A stretch of 35,226 bases of DNA from Hofstenia miamia. Taxonomy: Eukaryota > Xenacoelomorpha > Acoela > Hofsteniidae. Below the pieces are notes generated by a model. The model searched no databases and was not told the origin of the DNA. It was given only the letters and a program-made list of their open reading frames with translations. The DNA is taken from NCBI GenBank assembly GCA_900660155.1, contig CABFPE010000043.1, positions 4,754 to 39,979 of the forward strand. The letters are read 5' to 3'. Each line of letters begins with the position of its first letter. The first letter of the stretch is position 1. The position numbers were made by a program, and so were the translations under genes. Of the stretch, positions 30,236-35,226 are shown piece after piece.

Positions 30236-31501
30236 ACTTTACATGTCACTTCAAATGCTTATCTCAAGGCTGACCAATTTATTTAAGCTATTTTTCGAAT
30301 TTTACTTACAAACACTCAAAAAATTTTCAAAATCAAAAATAAAAGTTTGTTTTTTTAGATTTATTGATAAAAATCAAATAGTGCAACAATGTTTAAAATT
30401 GCATAGAAACTGACCAAGCCATATGGCTTACTAAAAATATCCTACTTTGTAAAACAATACAATATTCAGCCCAGCTCATTCAATGTTATAGCTACAATTT
30501 TTAAACTGAAGACAACTTGCGCCTGGTGTTGCTCTATCAAACAGTATATAGAGTGCTAAGATCCGCCCTTTTTAAGATTTTACTAAAATACTGACAGATA
30601 TCTGCTTGATTATTTTAATCATTTTCACAAATTCTTGAATTGTTTGAAAAATTCATGTTGTTTATATATTTTGAGGTTAATATATCAAGAAAATATAAAC
30701 ACATTAGATGAAGATCATATAAACACCCTAGAAAACACTTGAACTCCAAGTTTGTAATTCAATATTTTACTTATTTTATTGGTTATATTCAAATTCTGTT
30801 TGCTCTTTAAGATGAGTAGAGAAAACAACTTTCAAATGGTATTTTAATTCTGAAAAGTACAGTCTATAAAAAATTTTTTAGTCTGTAATCAGCAGACTAT
30901 TGTCTAGCATATGGAGAAATTAGTTGAATCAAAGAAATGTATGCCTTTCTTTGTCGAAACTTCTGGAGAGGGTTAGGGTTAGGATCAAGTAAATAAATGT
31001 GACCAAAAGCATGCCATAGCAATCCTACTAAGGTCCTATCCTAAGAACCTCAACTTCATTATGATTTGGAAACACTATTAAATGTCACTTTCTGATCCCT
31101 ATTTTAACATTATCATAAAAGTTTCCAAATGAATTCAAGATAATGTTATTTTACTAAGCACTGTGCTGTGTTGGACTAAAAATTTCCAAAAATTTAAGAT
31201 AATGAAACATTGCTAAGCCTGTTATGTTAATTGTCATGTCAGTCATAAGAAAATGAGTGTGCATCTTCAAATCTAGATATTTTTACATTTTTGGTTCCTG
31301 GTTTAAAAAGCTTGCTGCTTGGTTTACATAGTGTTCAAGAGATCCTTGAATTTCATTGTTACATTTTTCATTTTTTATTTATCATTGAGCGAATTTATTC
31401 ATGTATCATTGCAACATTTGCTGAAATTGAAAAACGTAAGTATATTATACTTATACATTTAGTGTGGTCCACCCTGGACATAATGCCACACACTGCCACT
31501 A
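30236..31501. mobile_element. 1266-bp insertion in virus copy C flanked by CATCTACT
   Basis: Copies A and B run without interruption through CCATCTACTGTCTTTATT. In copy C this sequence is broken, with CATCTACT present on both sides (30228-30235 and 31502-31509). That is the footprint of an 8-bp target-site duplication. The insert begins ACTTTACATGTCAC and ends CACACTGCCACTA; I see no convincing terminal inverted repeat and no recognised transposase. It is AT-rich, with GGGTTAGGGTTAGG near 30969. An 81-codon frame at 31291 runs off its end and is probably spurious. Confidence 0.7.
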
Positions 31502-31577
31502 CATCTACTGTCTTTATTGTTTTGGCTCTATGTTAAATTTAGAGATTGGAGACTTTACAATTATTTAAATATCTAAT
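31502..31577 (+). pseudogene. Virus copy C: ORFx, 3' part after the insertion
   Basis: Resumes the ORFx reading with the CTACTGTCTTTATTGTTTTG segment and DWRLYNYLNI-like codons. It ends at a TAA that overlaps the protease ATG (TAATG, 31574-31578), as in copies A and B. Confidence 0.5.
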
Positions 31578-31975
31578 GAATGCTGATGTATTTCCTTACA
31601 AATTCCCTCACTCTGCTTTCGATTTTACAGTGTGCATGCCTCAGATGATATTCAACCAAGTTTGGTTAAAGGCTCATTTTTAATGCAAATGCAAGTCCAT
31701 GCAATCATCCTAGTACACATTGGCTGTTGATTATACGAGATGACAATGGCAATTTAATTTTCAAAGACTATCTTGGACATCCCTTAAAACATTATCTTGA
31801 CATTGAATGCTATTGCCACACCTCCTATCCAGGATTTCGAATTTATGAGGGTGATAGAAAAACAAGATTACAAGGAATATCTCTGATATGTGGTGGTTAC
31901 TGTATACTTCATGCATTTTTATTTTTTAATAAAATAACCAGAGGTGCTTGTGATTACCAATTTACCATTTATTAA
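31576..31975 (+). pseudogene. Virus copy C: adenain-like cysteine protease, frameshifted
   Basis: Begins ATG at 31576 (MNADV). The frame changes near 31625 and again near 31683, where one T present in copies A and B is missing. From there an open frame runs to the stop at 31973-31975. It carries THW (His codon 31718-31720), FKDYLGHP (Asp codon 31766-31768), RLQG, and ICGGYCI (Cys codon 31889-31891). His, acidic residue, Gln and Cys in this order are the active site of adenovirus/Polinton maturation proteases (family C5), about 130-200 residues long. All catalytic positions therefore survive in a gene that cannot be translated through. RGACDYQF near the end resembles the family's closing segment. 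Confidence 0.7.
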
Positions 31976-32436
31976 TGATTTTTTGTGTGATAATGGTCTT
32001 TATAAAATTATCTAAAACTTGTATTTGATAAAAAACAAATGTACAATTTTTTCTGATAATAAAATATGTAGACATTACATTGCAAGTTCACTTGGCTGAT
32101 AACAAACTCGTAGATGAGTGTTATATGTAATAGTTATTGTATCATTATTATCTGAAAATGTTGGAAGGTTAGGGTATGTAGTCCTGATGCATTGAATGAA
32201 TTTGCAAAGTATTTGGACAAACCAATATATAATGCCTGTGAGGATGTGCTAATTGGTTTTGGATACCCTACAAAATTTCTTAGTCTTATACACCAAATAT
32301 GGACTTTAAAGGATAAAGATGGAAACATAACCCAATTGGAAATTTATTCAGAGCTTATGCATAGGTTTCATGAACTTTATGACTATACAAATTACACACT
32401 AAACCCCTATGGTATTTCATTAAAATTTAGAATGTG
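31976..32436 (+). pseudogene. Virus copy C: 5' part of the probable minor capsid gene
   Basis: The stretch 31976-32160 shows weakly preserved coding (LAQNKL/VHL-like sequence with stops). From about 32161 an open frame reads CWKVRVCSPDALNEF, then YLDKPIYNACEDVL, LKDKDGNITQLEIYSEL and NPYGISLKF. It matches copies A and B up to about 32436, after which the sequence is unrelated and belongs to a hAT element. The C-terminal LGF...YTD part is absent. The middle is better preserved here than in the other copies. Confidence 0.55.
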
Positions 32437-32489
32437 CATTCAAAAGCCTTTGAATCTGCAATTGGCAAGATCCAGACGGGGATGGAGAA

Positions 32490-32811
32490 TGCAATGAGTG
32501 CTGATGAAAAAGAAGCATCTGACGGTCTACGCCTAACAGAGACAATAGAAATAGAGAAGAGACTGAGGACTTTGCTACGCATCTAGTAAAAAAGCAAAAA
32601 AACAATCCAGCCGAATTTTATGGAAACCAGACATATTTTGTCAATGTCAAACATTGCAGAGCGCTTGTTTAGTTCCACTGGATTCTGCTTCAGTGATTTG
32701 CGACAGAATCTGCTTCCTATGAATTTGGAGCAACAAATATTTCTGAAAATGAACAAAAACTTATGGGGAAAGGAGACCGTGCAGAAGGCGATTGCGGCAT
32801 CAGCAGACTAA
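32490..32811 (+). pseudogene. hAT transposase dimerisation-domain remnant
   Basis: The frame 32620-32811 reads SNIAERLFSSTGFCFSDLRQ, LLPMNLEQQIFLKMNKNLW and ends with TAA. The (S)xAERLFSxxGxxxxxxRxxLxPxxxEQxxFLxxN pattern is the C-terminal dimerisation domain of hAT transposases. Upstream, another frame holds DFATHLVKKQK, so there is at least one frameshift. The zinc finger and catalytic core are absent. It is not related to the hAT fragment at 2698-3526, which has a different signature (SSAEAKRGFSQMN), so two hAT lineages are present. Confidence 0.7.
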
Positions 32812-32946
32812 ATTGAAAAACTGAATTTAGATATTTCCTTCAATTTATATTTTGTTACAATTTAGTTGCACTATTATTGCGATTTCAAAGCATATAAAAT
32901 GTTGCTAAAGACTTGGTTTACCCAAGATTTAGTTGACGGTTTAATT

Positions 32947-33060
32947 TTTTTCTAATTACCAATTAATTGCAATTAATTGCAATTAATTAATTTTTGAGTT
33001 GCCAATTATCAATTAATTAATTGACAAATAACGAATTAATTGCTAGCTCTCCAATTAATT
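32947..33060. repeat. AATTAATTG-rich hAT subterminal repeats
   Basis: AATTAATT occurs at least seven times in about 110 bp, partly palindromic (TTAATTAA). This dense array next to the terminus is a likely transposase binding region of this hAT element (inference). Confidence 0.65.
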
Positions 33061-33082
33061 TTTTCCAACCCCTGGTTAGAAT

Positions 33083-34560
33083 AGCATGCCCATGTAAACA
33101 AGTACGTTAGTTACTTTAAAAGTGCAATCCTCATTAAAACGCGTCTAAAGTCTTTGCAAGCCCTTAATTTCCTTAATTGTGCTTTACAGATGTGCGTTCT
33201 AAGATAATAACGCAATGTTTTAAAATATAAAATTAAGATTTTCTATTGAGCAACTTATATGATAACATGATATTATTGTAAAAATTTTATAAAAGGTAAA
33301 TGACTAAAATGGAGTTGACGTGGTCAACGTAGTTTGAAAATGACGTAGTTATTGGATATGGGAAATTCGAAAAATTTGGTGCCATAATTGTCTCATTTTT
33401 TTCAAAATTTAATATGTCACACATGTGCGCAATTTTAGTACCATTTTGCAAAATTTCAATGAATGTGTCCAGAGCAATAGGCTTTGGGTTATTGGCAAAA
33501 ATGCAATTTTTTGACTTTTTAAATTGAGGGTACCTAGTATGATCAAATTTTAAAATTTTTAGTAATTTATATATTCACACTTTAGGTAAGACCAAACTGC
33601 ACATTTCACTTCTTAATAAAAATGTTGTATAATGAAAATTGGTTCCACAATTATTATTTAAATTCAAAAATACGTTTTCTAATAAAAGCCTCATTTCACA
33701 AAAAGTGCTCTACAAGCATAGATTACTGTTGAATAAGCATTGGGAAAAATACGGGTCTGCTAACTTTCTCATATTTGTGTATTAGAATTGTCAACGTGCC
33801 AATATTTACAATAATACAGTCTTGGCAGGCTGGCTGATAAGGTCATTTAAAGTTTGCGCAATTTTCGCACATTTTTGACAATAAATTCTTATAAATTGTT
33901 GGGAATTTGATGATATTTAAATATATAATTTGGCCAAATTGAAAAACCTAATATGGCCTTTGCCGCAAGTTAATGTTGGCTTAGCACGTCATATATAATA
34001 AAAATTTACATGTTTTCTGAAAATATATTGAAATTTAAAAAATTTCTGTAGAAAGGTTTTCTCAAGAAATAGCCTCAAATATAAGCCTAGAATACCATAT
34101 TTTGGCCTGTATCTCGGCCAATTATTAACAGATATTAATAAAAATTGATATTTGGACTTTACATATTGTTATAAGCAACACTGCTTTTGAGATTGAGTCT
34201 GGTCTACAGTAGTTTGGTCAAAAAGTCTATTTTTTAGGCTTTAATAGGCCTCCTCACAGGATTGAAGTGATATAACACAACATTACATATTGAAGAATGA
34301 GCCTTTCTTTGTAATATATAAAAGTTTTAGGAAATTCATATGTTCTATTTTCGAGAAAATATAGCCCAAATTGGGCAAGTTGCAAATAACTGCTAATTTT
34401 ACTAATTTCTGTACATTTGTCAAAGAAACATACGTTTTATACTGAAATTCAAATATCCCACTATCTAAAGTAAGCCACAACTGTTTGAAATTACACATTT
34501 ATAAAAGAAATTACATTTTATGTAGAAATCCAGAAGTCTGGATGTGCAAGAGCAGTGAAC
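33083..34560. other. AT-rich stretch without a recognised gene
   Basis: No coding frame, element end or clear repeat boundary identified. Some recurring words (TGTCAAAGAAA(C/T)ATA(C/T)GTTTTA near 34417 and 34580) indicate that the downstream minisatellite once extended into this stretch. Confidence 0.4.
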
Positions 34561-34599
34561 AGTTGTTCGAAAATTATACATTTGTCAAAGAAATATATG

Positions 34600-34935
34600 T
34601 TTTACATTGAATTATGTCAAACAGAGTATGCAGGCAAAGAACAACATTTCAGCTCTCCTAAATTCAAACGTTTCTCTAAGCAATATGTGCTTCCTGCTTA
34701 ACAATTAAGAAGAAATATACAAGAAATACCTTAAGGCGTTCCTAAGTTCAAATATTTCATTAAGCAATATATGTTTTCTACTTAAAAATTAAGAAGAAAC
34801 ATACGAGGACAATCTTATTTTGATCGCAAAACCAAAACATTTCTCTAAACAATATATGCTTTCTACTTAACACTTTTTAAGGCATATACAAGAACAGACT
34901 TCCGGCGATTCTAAATTTAAATACATTGCTGAAAA
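34600..34935 (+). repeat. 84-86 bp minisatellite, 3.5 to 4 degenerate units
   Basis: Units begin TTCAAA(C/T)(G/A)TTTC(T/A)(C/T)TAAGCAATAT and contain CTACTTAA and AAGAA(A/G)(C/T)ATAC. Successive starts lie near 34663, 34747, 34832 and 34915. Divergence between units is moderate. Confidence 0.7.
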
Positions 34936-35226
34936 TACGCAAATCTCTTCAAATACATGTTGTTTACTATAAAATTAATTAGACATATATATTATCGACT
35001 TTATGTTTATAAAGTTTAAATTTCAATAGCAAATGTACATAAAACTTTTAAACCTGATTAATGAGAGCTGTGCACAGAACAATCTGTAAATATAGTAGTA
35101 GTGATTAGTTTTATTTACCAATATTTATTGTAACACCTAAGATGCATGGAGTTTAATTCACATAAAGGCTGCGAACATTGGATTCAATGCTTCTATAATT
35201 TACTGAATAGCACGGATACTGTTAGT
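34936..35226. other. AT-rich end of the window
   Basis: No gene or repeat identified in the last 290 bp. Confidence 0.4.

Larger units (their letters stand above)
32437..33074 (+). mobile_element. 3' half of a hAT transposon
   Basis: Contains a transposase C-terminal remnant (32490-32811), then an AATTAATTG-rich region (32947-33060), and ends CCAACCCCTG at 33065-33074. Reversed, that end is CAGGGGTTGG, a classic hAT terminus. The following octamer GTTAGAAT (33075-33082) would be the target duplication. The 5' half is missing; the left junction coincides with the break in virus copy C. Confidence 0.7.

Noticed and set aside
30965..30985. GGGTTAGGGTTAGG telomere-like sequence
   Set aside because: Only about two units, isolated, with no array; chance or incidental.
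31291..31536. 81-codon plus-strand frame in the copy C insert
   Set aside because: It crosses the insert border at 31501 into viral sequence, so it cannot be a native gene of either.
1..35226. tRNA, rRNA, CRISPR or bacterial operon features
   Set aside because: No cloverleaf-like conserved boxes, ribosomal sequence or regularly spaced repeat arrays with unique spacers were seen.

Overview
The window is AT-rich eukaryotic DNA with only one convincing intact gene. That gene encodes a rhodopsin-like seven-transmembrane receptor (10596-11897, +) whose layout resembles nematode peptide/chemoreceptors. With the virus-like capsid remnants, this makes a nematode (or another small invertebrate) my best guess, but nothing fixes the species. 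No rRNA, tRNA, CRISPR array or bacterial-type operon was seen. The rest is mobile DNA in several stages of decay, satellites and AT-rich intergenic sequence.

Left part (1-8.7 kb): a nested transposon graveyard. A 250-290 bp inverted repeat built of short tandem 'ACATTTAGAAAT' units sits at 1003-1256 and 8405-8693, enclosing 7.1 kb like the arms of a foldback element. Inside are a Tc1/IS630-type DDE transposase pseudogene (about 1388-2238, -), a hAT transposase pseudogene (2698-3526, -), a pogo/Tigger-like element with terminal inverted repeats (3527-4331), and a non-autonomous hAT-like element with an 18-bp TIR and an 8-bp target duplication (4484-7015). Two inverted mariner-like fragments lie inside that last element. 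A Tc1/mariner C-terminal remnant (887-1012) abuts the left arm.

Middle (8.7-20.8 kb): the receptor gene with a poly(A) signal, several short tandem repeats, a pogo/CENP-B-like DDE transposase remnant (14229-15120, -) with a partial duplication across an assembly gap, a TTAA-flanked piggyBac-like MITE (17581-17823), and copies of a long AT-rich repeat (R1).

Right part (20.8-32.4 kb): the most interesting region. It holds four broken copies of a virion-morphogenesis gene cassette of a Polinton/Maverick (adintovirus-like) endogenous virus: copy 0 (20815-22940, -), copy A (23170-24945, -), copy B (26028-28852, -) and copy C (29313-32436, +). The reconstructed order in the sense direction is small basic virion protein, double-jelly-roll-type major capsid protein, an unidentified short membrane-ended gene (ORFx), adenain-like cysteine protease, and a probable minor capsid protein. 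Junctions are compact; for example ORFx and the protease share a TAATG stop/start. All copies carry stops, frameshifts, deletions or insertions, so none is a working virus. I saw no DNA polymerase B, integrase or packaging ATPase. Copies B and C point away from one another around a 460-bp centre. Copy comparison also reveals a 1266-bp insert in copy C bounded by CATCTACT repeats, and a probable 1.3-kb insert in copy 0.

Far right (32.4-35.2 kb): the 3' half of a hAT transposon (dimerisation domain, AATTAATT-rich end, terminal CCAACCCCTG) abuts copy C, followed by AT-rich sequence with an 84-86 bp minisatellite. Virus and transposase assignments rest on motif recognition by eye, not on a search.
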